Source: Paludibacter sp. (GTDB lineage: Bacteria; Bacteroidota; Bacteroidia; Bacteroidales; Paludibacteraceae). From it: DNA of 51,381 bases. Positions 27,469 to 36,800 of the stretch are shown here, piece after piece. The notes under the pieces were generated by a model. The model worked only from the letters and a program-made list of their open reading frames with translations, ran no database searches and was not told the origin of the DNA. The stretch spans positions 1 through 51,381 of the forward strand of contig DAIDKM010000013.1 in assembly GCA_027450045.1 (NCBI GenBank), written 5' to 3'. Each line of letters opens with the position of its first letter. Within the stretch, counting starts at the first letter, position 1. A program made the position numbers and the translations under genes.

Positions 27469-27687
27469 GTTGATTTAATTCTTGAAGATAGACTTATGAG
27501 TTGTTTTTTGAGAGAAAACAGAAATAGCGTGTTCCCAACAATTTGTTTTCTTCATCTTTCTCTTTGTAGTTCATTCGTCTGCAAATTCTTTGTCAATGTA
27601 TTATTTTCAACGAATTAAAGAGTCTTTGTGCATTGATTTTGCTAAAAGATGTATGTATTAAACATTACTAAAGGTTAAATTAGCAAA

Positions 27688-27755
27688 AATATTCAGATTA
27701 AATCCTTATTTATTCAGTCTTTGTTCCCTATTTATTGCTTGTTAATCTGAATATT
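27688..27755. promoter_or_regulatory. 14-bp inverted repeat upstream of the LacI-family gene
   Basis: AATATTCAGATTAA (27688-27701) and TTAATCTGAATATT (27742-27755) form a perfect inverted repeat with a 40-bp spacer. A third partial copy, TATTCAGTCT, lies at 27711-27720. It is 83 bp before the regulator start and could be an operator cluster or a long stem. The rest of the gap 27469-27837 shows nothing recognizable. Confidence 0.5.
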
Positions 27756-27837
27756 ACCTCCTCGACTGTTTACTTTTAGGATATTCGTGTTCGTGCACGT
27801 AATTTGAGTTATCAAGAATTGGTTATAAATTCGCAAC

Positions 27838-28929
27838 ATGAATTTGAACCCCAGCGCCATGAACCCAGAAAAGAAGATAACTATCAAAGACATAGCTAAA
27901 AAAGCAGGTGTTTCTGCCGGTACGGTAGACAGAGTATTGCACAATCGTGGTGAAGTTTCTGAAAAAAGTAAAGCTAAAATCAGGAAAACGCTGGAGGAAT
28001 TGCATTATGAACCTAATCTGATTGCAAGTTCGTTGTCTGCTAAGAAAACTTATCTTCTCATTACATTGATTCCTTCATTCAATCCCGGAGATTATTGGGA
28101 GGAAGTGGATAAGGGAATTGATAGGGCTATGTCTGAAGTGGCAAAGTTTAATGTGTTTATCGAAAAACGTTATTTTAATCAATTTGATGCACAATCCTTT
28201 TTTTCAGCAATCGATGACCTTGAAAACGCTGAGTGTAATGGTGTGATGCTTTCTCCCATTTTACGGGATAAAAGCTTGATGTTTACTGCAAAGATGAAGC
28301 AACGCCATATTCCGGTTGTCTTTATCGATTCACAAGTGGAAGGTGCTGATTTTTTGGCATATTTTGGACAACCTTCCTTTCAAAGTGGATACGTTGGAGC
28401 AAAAACATTAATGCTTCAGGTGAAGGATAATCAAAATGTACTATTGTTTAGAACATTACGGAAAGGGTTTATTGGAGCCAACCAAACTTTACAACGACAA
28501 GAAGGATTTTTGTCCTTTTTAAGTGAGTATCGTCCCAATGTTTCTGTGATAAACGTGGAATTACAAGCTGGAAACCCGGAGTTGAACGAATTGTTGATGA
28601 AACAAGCATTTGATGAACGAAATCAAGTGGGTGCCGCTGTTATTTTTAATTCTACAGCTTTCAATATTGCAAGTTTTCTGGAACGATCGGATATTCATGA
28701 TGTAGTACTTTTGGGTTACGATGCTTTAGCACGCAATGTTCACTATTTAAAACAAGGACAAATATCGGTCTTAATTGCTCAGCGACCTGAAACACAAAGT
28801 TATAATGGAATAAAAGCTTTATTTAATTGCCTGGTGCTTAAGCAATCTGTAAATCATATCAATTACATGCCAATTGATTTGCTTTACAAGGAAAACGTTG
28901 ATTTTTACACACATTACGAACAATATTAA
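27838..28929 (+). CDS. LacI-family transcriptional regulator
   Basis: A 363-residue repressor or activator with a LacI HTH domain near the N-terminus (ITIKDIAKKAGVSAGTVDRV, then LHNRGEVSEKSKAKI) and a periplasmic-binding-protein-like effector domain (about residues 70-360) of the Peripla_BP type, as in ribose- or galactose-binding proteins. It sits 215 bp before uxaB-uxaA on the same strand, so it probably controls hexuronate use with a uronate or derivative as effector; this is inference. The ATG at 27859 (MNPEKK) is an alternative start that removes seven residues. A hairpin terminator lies downstream. Confidence 0.92.
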   Translation: MNLNPSAMNPEKKITIKDIAKKAGVSAGTVDRVLHNRGEVSEKSKAKIRKTLEELHYEPNLIASSLSAKKTYLLITLIPSFNPGDYWEEVDKGIDRAMSEVAKFNVFIEKRYFNQFDAQSFFSAIDDLENAECNGVMLSPILRDKSLMFTAKMKQRHIPVVFIDSQVEGADFLAYFGQPSFQSGYVGAKTLMLQVKDNQNVLLFRTLRKGFIGANQTLQRQEGFLSFLSEYRPNVSVINVELQAGNPELNELLMKQAFDERNQVGAAVIFNSTAFNIASFLERSDIHDVVLLGYDALARNVHYLKQGQISVLIAQRPETQSYNGIKALFNCLVLKQSVNHINYMPIDLLYKENVDFYTHYEQY

Positions 28930-29042
28930 CAGCCCCAACTTGCTTTGGTAATGCCTTTTCGCTGTTAATTATTCGCAAATTAGAGACTTATCTCTGGTAC
29001 CTTTTTCTTATTAGTAATCTTACTATACCAAAAAGCACGAAA

Positions 29043-29075
29043 CTCATCTTGATGATAGATGAGGATCGTTTTTTT
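29043..29075 (+). terminator. Hairpin with T-run between the LacI-family gene and uxaB
   Basis: Perfect 7-bp stem CTCATCT (29043-29049) / AGATGAG (29057-29063), followed after GATCG by a seven-T run. It is about 110 bp after the regulator stop and 70 bp before uxaB, so it may end the regulator transcript or act as an attenuator. Confidence 0.6.
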
Positions 29076-29144
29076 ATGTCCTTTGGGATAGTCAAATCGT
29101 ATTGTCAATATTCATAGTTCAATTATTTATCAATTTTATTTTTC

Positions 29145-30602
29145 ATGAAAAGTTTAAACAGAACGAATGTTCCGACTCAACGTTATCCGGAACGTATTAT
29201 TCAATTTGGAGAAGGAAATTTTTTGCGTGCTTTCGTCGATTGGATTGTTTACAACATGAATCAGAAAGCCAACTTTAACAGCAGTGTCGTGGTGGTGCAA
29301 CCTCTTGAGAATGGGATGGTTGATATGCTAAACGAACAAGATGGCTTATATCATGTCAATTTACAGGGTGTTGAAAATGGAAAGGTTGTGGATTCCATCG
29401 AGTTGATTGATGTCATTTCACGCGGAATCAATCCGTATTATGAGTTTGAGGAATACATAAAATTAGCCGAAAATCCGGACATGAGGTTCGTTGTTTCAAA
29501 TACTACCGAAGCCGGTATTGCTTTTGACCCTACATGTGCTTTGTCCGATAAACCGGCAAAGTCTTATCCCGGAAAATTGACACAATTGCTTTATCATCGA
29601 TTTATCACCTTTAATGGAGCGACAGATAAGGGATTGATTATCTTGCCTTGCGAATTGATTTTTCATAATGGGGTTGAGTTGAAAAAGTGCATTGAGCAAT
29701 ACATTGCGTTATGGCATTTGGGCGATGTTTTTAAAGTATGGTTTGAAAATTCGTGTGGCGTATATAGTACGTTAGTTGACCGAATTGTCCCGGGTTATCC
29801 GAAAGATACCATTGATGAGATTTTGAACAAAATTCAGATAGAAGACAAATTAGTGGTAAAGGGCGAAATCTTTCATTTATGGTGTATTGAAGCGCCAAAA
29901 TCGATTGCTGCTGAATTTCCTGCCGATAAAGCCGGTCTGAATGTGTTGTTTGTGGATAGCGAGAAACCTTATCACGAACGAAAGGTAACCTTGCTGAATG
30001 GCCCTCACATGGTGTTAGCACCTGTCGGATATTTATCGGGTTTAGATACGGTGAAGGAATGTGTAGAAGATACTGTTATTGGACCATTTGTTCGACAGGT
30101 GATGTTTGAGGAATTGATGCCGACGCTCGATTTGCCTAAAGATGAATTGGAAAATTTTGCGCAGGCTGTTTTGGAGCGTTTCCAAAATCCGTTTGTAAAA
30201 CATTTTGTTACAAGTATCATGTTGAATGCTTTTCCCAAATTCAAAACACGTGATATTCCGGGGTTAAAAATTTACTTTCAACGAAATGGGGAATTGCCCG
30301 AAGGTTTGGTGCTGGGGTTAGCTGCCATTTGTACCTATTACAAAGGTGGCCTACGCAATCAAGATGTGATTGAGTTAAAAGATGACGATGAAATTATCGC
30401 TTTGTTGCAATCTTTATGGGCAACCGATTCTATTCAAAACGTGGCGGAAGGAGTTTTGGCAGCAGAATTTATCTGGGGCGAAGATTTGAATCTGATTCCC
30501 GGTCTAACGGCTCAATTAACCCTGTTTTTGTCTTCTATTCAAGCAGATGGAATGTTGAAAACAGTAAAACAGGTTCTTGATAAGGTGTTAATGCTACAAT
30601 GA
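29145..30602 (+). CDS. uxaB: Tagaturonate reductase (altronate oxidoreductase) UxaB
   Basis: Reduces D-tagaturonate to D-altronate with NADH in the galacturonate branch of hexuronate catabolism. The 485-residue protein belongs to the mannitol dehydrogenase family: N-terminal Rossmann motif IIQFGEGNFLRAFVDWIV, the conserved VVSNTTEAGI, the FPGKLT-like SYPGKLTQLLYHRF, LPCELI, and the catalytic K-x5-N-x2-H region in KVTLLNGPHMVLAPVGYLSG. It overlaps uxaA by 4 bp (ATGATG), so the two are coupled. Isomerase UxaC, needed upstream in the pathway, is not in the window. Confidence 0.95.
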   Translation: MKSLNRTNVPTQRYPERIIQFGEGNFLRAFVDWIVYNMNQKANFNSSVVVVQPLENGMVDMLNEQDGLYHVNLQGVENGKVVDSIELIDVISRGINPYYEFEEYIKLAENPDMRFVVSNTTEAGIAFDPTCALSDKPAKSYPGKLTQLLYHRFITFNGATDKGLIILPCELIFHNGVELKKCIEQYIALWHLGDVFKVWFENSCGVYSTLVDRIVPGYPKDTIDEILNKIQIEDKLVVKGEIFHLWCIEAPKSIAAEFPADKAGLNVLFVDSEKPYHERKVTLLNGPHMVLAPVGYLSGLDTVKECVEDTVIGPFVRQVMFEELMPTLDLPKDELENFAQAVLERFQNPFVKHFVTSIMLNAFPKFKTRDIPGLKIYFQRNGELPEGLVLGLAAICTYYKGGLRNQDVIELKDDDEIIALLQSLWATDSIQNVAEGVLAAEFIWGEDLNLIPGLTAQLTLFLSSIQADGMLKTVKQVLDKVLMLQ

Positions 30603-32095
30603 TGTCAACACAAATTCTTAAAATTAATCCAACCGATAATGTGGCAGTTGCGATTGTTGAATTAAATGTGGGCGATCAATTGCATGTGGATGATAAATCT
30701 GTTGTTGTAAAAGAACTCATTCCCGTGGGTCATAAGGTTGCTTTACAATCGCTGTCAACCAACGATTTAATAATCAAATACGGATATTCGATTGGTCATG
30801 CCATTGAATCCATTGATGAAGGTGCCTGGGTGAACGAAAAGAACCTGAAAACCAACCTGAATGGCATCCTTGAATATCGCTATTCACCTAAGCATGTCGC
30901 TGTCCAGGAAGCTGATCGCCATTTGTCATTCAACGGCTATGTCAGGAAAAATGGTGAAGTTGGTATTCGAAATGAAATATGGATTATTCCCACGGTTGGT
31001 TGTGTAAACGGGACGATACGACGGTTGGCCGATGAGTTTCGCCGTGAAGTCGGTGACGAAAGTGTGGATGCCATTGTTGATTTTCCTCATAATTATGGAT
31101 GTTCACAATTAGGCGATGATCACGAAAACACCCGAAAGATTTTACGCGACATGGCATTGCATCCTAATGCAGGCGGCGTTTTAATGGTGGGATTAGGTTG
31201 CGAAAATAATCAACTTACAGCATTCCGCGAGTTATTGGGGGATTATGATCCTGAAAGGATTATGTTCATGGAGACGCAAAAAATTGAAGGCGATGAGATG
31301 GAAATTGGGATGGAATTGTTGCGAAAGCTCTATCAGAAAATGAAGAGTGACGTTCGTCAACCGGTACCATTGTCATCCTTGCGTGTTGGGTTGAAATGTG
31401 GTGGTTCCGATGGCTTTTCAGGTATTACAGCGAATCCTTTGTTGGGTATGTTTTCTGATTTTCTCGTTTCGCAGGGAGGTACAACGATCTTAACAGAAGT
31501 TCCTGAAATGTTTGGCGCTGAAACCTTATTGATGAATCGCTGTAACAACGAAAATACGTTTGACAAAACGGTGCATTTGATCAACGATTTCAAAGCTTAT
31601 TTCATTCAAAATAATCAACCGATTTATGAAAATCCATCTCCGGGCAATAAAGCCGGCGGTATTTCCACGTTGGAAGAAAAATCTCTGGGATGTACTCAAA
31701 AAAGCGGCATGGCGGTTGTAAAAGATGTATTGAAATATGGAGATCGATTGAAGGAGCACGGACTTAATCTGTTAAGCGCCCCGGGAAACGATTTGGTGGC
31801 TACCACGGCTTTAGGCGCTGCTGGATGTCACTTCGTGCTTTTTACAACCGGACGAGGAACTCCCTTTGGTAGTTTTATTCCAACCGTCAAAATATCTACG
31901 AACACCAAATTGGCCAATAATAAACCGTTATGGATCGATTTCAATGCCGGAAAATTATTGGAAGGAACGTCTATGAAAGATCTCCGTGAACAATTTATTG
32001 CCTACATTCTTCATGTAGTGAATGGTGAAAAAGTGAATGCCGAGAAAAACTCTTATCGTGAAATTGCTATTTTCAAAACCGGCGTGACACTCTAA
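30599..32095 (+). CDS. uxaA: Altronate dehydratase UxaA
   Basis: Dehydrates D-altronate to 2-keto-3-deoxy-gluconate. The 498-residue protein has the N-terminal SAF-like domain (about residues 1-95) and the larger UxaA dehydratase domain with NGYVRKNGEVGIRNEIWIIP, the FPHNYGCSQLGDDHENT motif, GLGCENNQ, KCGGSDGFSG, and the C-terminal TTGRGTPFGSFIPTVKISTN. Conserved cysteines are consistent with a metal-dependent enzyme. It is the second gene of the uxaBA operon. With the LacI-family regulator upstream it points to growth on galacturonate, for example from pectin. Confidence 0.96.
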   Translation: MMSTQILKINPTDNVAVAIVELNVGDQLHVDDKSVVVKELIPVGHKVALQSLSTNDLIIKYGYSIGHAIESIDEGAWVNEKNLKTNLNGILEYRYSPKHVAVQEADRHLSFNGYVRKNGEVGIRNEIWIIPTVGCVNGTIRRLADEFRREVGDESVDAIVDFPHNYGCSQLGDDHENTRKILRDMALHPNAGGVLMVGLGCENNQLTAFRELLGDYDPERIMFMETQKIEGDEMEIGMELLRKLYQKMKSDVRQPVPLSSLRVGLKCGGSDGFSGITANPLLGMFSDFLVSQGGTTILTEVPEMFGAETLLMNRCNNENTFDKTVHLINDFKAYFIQNNQPIYENPSPGNKAGGISTLEEKSLGCTQKSGMAVVKDVLKYGDRLKEHGLNLLSAPGNDLVATTALGAAGCHFVLFTTGRGTPFGSFIPTVKISTNTKLANNKPLWIDFNAGKLLEGTSMKDLREQFIAYILHVVNGEKVNAEKNSYREIAIFKTGVTL

Positions 32096-32188
32096 GTGAA
32101 TTTTAATTTGGTACTTAAGACAGCTGTAGAAGCGAGAAATCTTTATGTGAAATATTAACATATTTAGAGGCTTATTTTTCTCCTAAAA

Positions 32189-32220
32189 TTTGCTTTTTAA
32201 GAAAACATGCGTTACATTTG
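32189..32220 (+). promoter_or_regulatory. Bacteroidota-type promoter of the peroxiredoxin gene
   Basis: TTTG at 32189-32192 and TACATTTG at 32213-32220 are separated by 20 bp, a near-ideal -33/-7 pair. The implied 5' leader is about 135 nt. Confidence 0.65.
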
Positions 32221-32361
32221 TTTTCGTCCACAAAGAAAAATCCGTTGACATATGATGTTGCTCAAAGCATGGACAGTGTGTATAAAAAGGATGATTTGAC
32301 TTAATAAGCAAGTATGTAAAACCAGAATTTGTCTTAAAGAGAATTCACAAAAAACACTATT

Positions 32362-33063
32362 ATGGAAAATGAAATCATTGGAATGCCTCGCATTGGCGAT
32401 AAGGCACCTGAATTTAAAGCGGTAACTACACAAGGCAATATCCATTTTCCTGTTCAATACAGAGGGAAATGGGTGATCTTTTTTAGCCATCCTGCTGATT
32501 TTACTCCTGTTTGTACTTCCGAATTCATGACATTTGCCACGATGGAGGACAAATTTGAAGCAGCTAATTGTAAGTTGGTGGGCCTTTCTGTCGATGGGCT
32601 TTACAGTCATATTGCATGGTTACGAACTATTCAGGAAAAAATCGAGTTTAAAGGCATGAAAGACGTGGAGGTTAATTTTCCTCTCATCGAAGACATAACA
32701 ATGGAGATTGCTCAAAAGTATGGCATGATACAACCGGGCGAAAGCAGCACAAAGGCTGTAAGAGCTGTCTTTTTCATTGATCCAAAAGGAATTATTCGTG
32801 CCATAATTTATTATCCGCTTAGTTTAGGACGTAATTTTGATGAGTTGTATCGTGCTTTAATCGCCATGCAAACCGCAGATACATTTAATGTAGCTACTCC
32901 TGCTGATTGGCAACCCGGCGATGATGTGATTGTTCCAACTGCCGGTTCATGTGGTACGGCACGTGAGCGCATGATACCCAAAGATGACATTACTTGCCAT
33001 GATTGGTTCTTCTGTACCAAAAGATTAGACAAAGAAACGTTGTGGCAAAACATTCTTAAATAG
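32362..33063 (+). CDS. Peroxiredoxin (Prx6-like, archaeal type)
   Basis: A 233-residue thiol peroxidase. The peroxidatic cysteine is C51 in DFTPVCTSE, with the typical P44-x3-T48-x2-C51 arrangement. The C-terminal arm has C197 and the pair C212/C218 (DDITCHDWFFC), with the same six-residue spacing as C207/C213 of the archaeal Aeropyrum enzyme, so it is likely a three-cysteine enzyme that resolves through the C-terminal arm. It reduces peroxides with a thioredoxin-like donor in the cytoplasm. It is monocistronic with its own promoter and terminator. Confidence 0.95.
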   Translation: MENEIIGMPRIGDKAPEFKAVTTQGNIHFPVQYRGKWVIFFSHPADFTPVCTSEFMTFATMEDKFEAANCKLVGLSVDGLYSHIAWLRTIQEKIEFKGMKDVEVNFPLIEDITMEIAQKYGMIQPGESSTKAVRAVFFIDPKGIIRAIIYYPLSLGRNFDELYRALIAMQTADTFNVATPADWQPGDDVIVPTAGSCGTARERMIPKDDITCHDWFFCTKRLDKETLWQNILK

Positions 33064-33092
33064 CGCCATTTCTTAGAGATCCGAGAAACACA

Positions 33093-33130
33093 AGCCGTTT
33101 CGGGTAATTCCGGAACGGTTTTGTCTTTTT
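33093..33130 (+). terminator. Terminator after the peroxiredoxin gene
   Basis: 11-bp stem AGCCGTTTCGG (33093-33103) / CCGGAACGGTT (33110-33120) with two G-U pairs, followed by TTGTCTTTTT. The remaining gap 33131-33884 shows no convincing gene. It holds a -7-like TACCTTTG (33250-33257) and an AT-rich inverted repeat AATATTTA (33528-33535) / TAAATATT (33544-33551). Confidence 0.75.
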
Positions 33131-33884
33131 AAATGGTTGGTTGCTATGAATTGACGAACAAAGTTTCATTGCAGAATCAACTGTTTTTTGCAAATTGTTA
33201 TGCACATTTTTATACTGGTGAAACACATGGTTATCAGAGAGTTTTGTTGTACCTTTGTTTCTTTTTTCACAGTATGATTTATGATGAGATGTCGTGATAT
33301 TAAGTTGTTGATTTTAAGCCATTCTACTATTTCAGTATATTGTTGTCTTTTGCCATTATATGAATGAAATGTCTCCGGATTGAGAAAAATTCTCATGATT
33401 CTTGGTTGCATGGTGCTGTGAATAATGAAAAACAATTAGGCTGCCTTATTTTCTAAAATCCTGAAAAATGAATTTTGATGGGAAACATAACACCCAACTA
33501 AACTTCTCTGTTAATATGCGCACTTTCAATATTTAAATATAACTAAATATTTGCATGTTAGTTGTTTGTGTAGAAAACAAAAAACCTTATAAGATGATTT
33601 TTGATTGTAATATGCGTCATTTCACTTGCTAAAGCATGTATCAAGACTTATTTTACCCCAAATTTAACAATATCCAAAATGTCTCCATGCAACTTTTATC
33701 TGAATGCGTAGTCAAAGAGTTGTATTTAGCAAGATGGATATATTCATTATGATTTAATCCTTATGACGTCGAACACATCATGGAGCGTAGGTCATAAAAA
33801 ATAAATGAACCGGGTATTGTGGTTATTATAGGCACAGAACAATTTGTACACTTTTGAAAATACGATAATCTGAAAATAGAATTT

Positions 33885-36800
33885 ATGAACGAATACATGG
33901 GTACTAAACTTGAGAAAAAACAGTTTTTAGATCAATTTTTTGAGGATTCAGTCCGGTTATACCCTGATAAAGTGGCCATAGAATATGGCGAAATACATTA
34001 CACGTATTCTGAAGTCGAACAATTATCAAATCGGTTAGCCTATTTTCTGCAAGAGCATGGAGTGGCGCCTGAAGAAAAAGTAGTCATTCTTTTACCTCGT
34101 ACCCCTGAAGTTTATATTGCCATGTTAGGCGTGCTGAAGGCTGGCGGAGCTTACATTCCCCTTGATCCTGAAGCGCCGGGTGAGCGTGTCGATTTCATTA
34201 TGCACGATTCCGGAGCCAAAATGCTTATAACTGCCGACAGCATTCTCGAAAATGTTGCTTCCTATTTGGATAATCATCCAATATTTAATGTCGATCATCA
34301 ATTGCATGAACTGGATCGCTATCCTGTTACCAAACCCCTTGTCATCAATAGATCGTCGAACGATCTTTGCTATATAATTTATACGTCCGGAAGTAGTGGT
34401 GAACCTAAAGGAGTGCTGCTCGAACATCGCAATGTGGTAAACTACATTGTTGGTGCACAGGAAATTTACCCTGTCGACCACACGCATCGTGTGTTGCAGG
34501 GTTTCTCCGTCTCTTTTGATGCTTCGGTTGAAGAAATCTGGGTTACCTTTTCGATGGGCGCCACGTTAGTTGTCGGCACGTTCGATATTATGCGTTCCGG
34601 CGATCAATTTGCTTCCATTCTCAACAAACTTCATATCACATTTCTATCATGCGCTCCCACGCTGTTATCGATGGTCAAGGAAGATATTCCTGACTTGAAG
34701 ATACTTATTTTCGGAGGCGAGGTATGTTCCTCGGATATTGCACACCGGTGGTGTAAACCCGGCAGAATGGTTTACAACACGTATGGGCCGACAGAAGCAG
34801 CCGTCATTGCAACCTATTCTGTTTTGCAACCAGATGAAGCCGTAACCATTGGTCGTCCATTGACCGGATATGAAGTGGCGATTGTTAATGAACAGCTGGA
34901 ACTTGTTGCAGTTGACGAAGAGGGTGAGATATTAATTGGTGGTGAGAGTGTTGCACGTGGCTATCTTCATCGCGATGAACTCACTTCTCAGAAATTTATT
35001 GAGACAAATCGTTTGAATGGTTCTACAAAGCGTTATTACAAAACAGGTGACTTGGCCAAATACGCTCCGAATGGCGAAATCGTTTTTGTGGGAAGAGCTG
35101 ATGCTCAGGTTAAAGTAAGAGGGTTTCGTGTTGAACTGGCTGAAATCGAAGGCTTATTGATCAAGTGCCACGGAGTGCAGGCTGCTGCTGTTGCTTTGGA
35201 CAGCGCTACGCAGCAATTGGCCGCTTATTTGGTGGTTGATCATGATGTGGAAATTGATCGTGAAGTGATTGCCGATCTTCTGCGTCTCAAATTGCCCTAT
35301 TACATGATTCCTTCAACGCTTGACGTGATTGATGAACTGCCTATGACGACCAGTCAGAAAATTGATCGAAAACGTTTACCTGCACCTCAAACGCCTCTCT
35401 CCTTTTCTGCAAAAAAAGAGATCATCCCCCCGTCCACTGTGTTGGAAAAAGAGATGGTGGCCATCATGGCAACGAATTTCAAACGGGATAACATCTCGAT
35501 GGATGATCACTTCTTCAACGATTTGGGAGGGCATTCCCTGTTAGCGGCATTGGTTGTTTCGGAGATGAGAGCACACCCGATCTTTGCCAATATGTCGGTT
35601 GTGGATGTGTATAAGCATCCTGTCTTATCCGATTTGGCTGCGGAACTTACCAGGAAACAACCCAAACCGCAGAGTGAATCTAAAAAGGAACGCGAGGTTT
35701 ATAATCCTTCAAAACTGCGTTATTACACCTGTGGGTTCTCTCAGGGGATAGCGATGATTTTTCTGTTGTTTTTGTTTGGTATTGAGTGGTTAGGTCCTTT
35801 CTTTGTTTATTCCTATTATTATCAAGCTGATAATGGCGTGTTCTTTTCAATGGGAACGATGCTTCTGATGTATTTTGCCCTGATGCCGATTCTTTCGTTA
35901 TTTGCTATTGGCTTCAAATGGGCAGTGATCGGACGCATTAAACCCGGGAGATATAAACTTTGGGGAAGCTACTATTTTCGCTTTTGGATAGTGGATAAGG
36001 TGATCAATATCTGTCCTATCAACTACTTCACCGGCACCTCCATCATGAATGTCTTCCTGCGTGCGGTGGGCGCCAAGATTGGGCGTAATGTATATATCAA
36101 CACTTCCGCCATTTCTGCTTTCGACTTAGTGACACTTGGCGATAATGTGAGTATTTGTACCGATACCCATCTTCGTGGATATAACATTGCGGATGGTTAT
36201 TTGTATATCGGAACGGTAGAGGTTGAAGACGATTGTTTTGTGGGTACCCGATGCAATTTATCTATTAATACCAAGATGGAACGTAATTCATCCATCGATG
36301 ACCTTACCTTAGTCTCGGAAGGAAGTGTGATTCCTGCCAACGAACAATGGAGTGGATCGCCTGCCGTAAAAGTAGGCATCAACGGGAAACAAACCCATGT
36401 TGATCTGTGGTCAACACGTAATTTCCTGCTGTTTTTCATCAGCATTTTCATCATCCCTCTCATCACGATGCTTGCTTATTTCCCGGGCTTGATGCTGATC
36501 ACGCACCTGGCTTATGTTTCACGTGGTTTTCACTTTTTATGGACAACAATAGGAGTGGGTGTCTCTTTTGTGGTGTTGCTGACGGTTATTATCACGATCC
36601 TCAAATGGATAATGCTCGGGAATATTAAAGAGGGCAAATATCCTGTCAACAGCATCTTTTATTACAAGAAATGGTTTTTCGATCAATTGATGAAACTGAG
36701 TCTTCAGGTGATTGGAACATTATACACCACGCTCTATCTTCAGATATGGTTCAAAATGCTTGGCGTGAAAATGGGAAAACGTGTTGAAATAGCCACGGTG

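Noticed and set aside
33166-33435. An 89-residue minus-strand open frame in the gap before the NRPS-like gene
   Set aside because: No recognizable family, no promoter in that orientation, and AT-driven composition.
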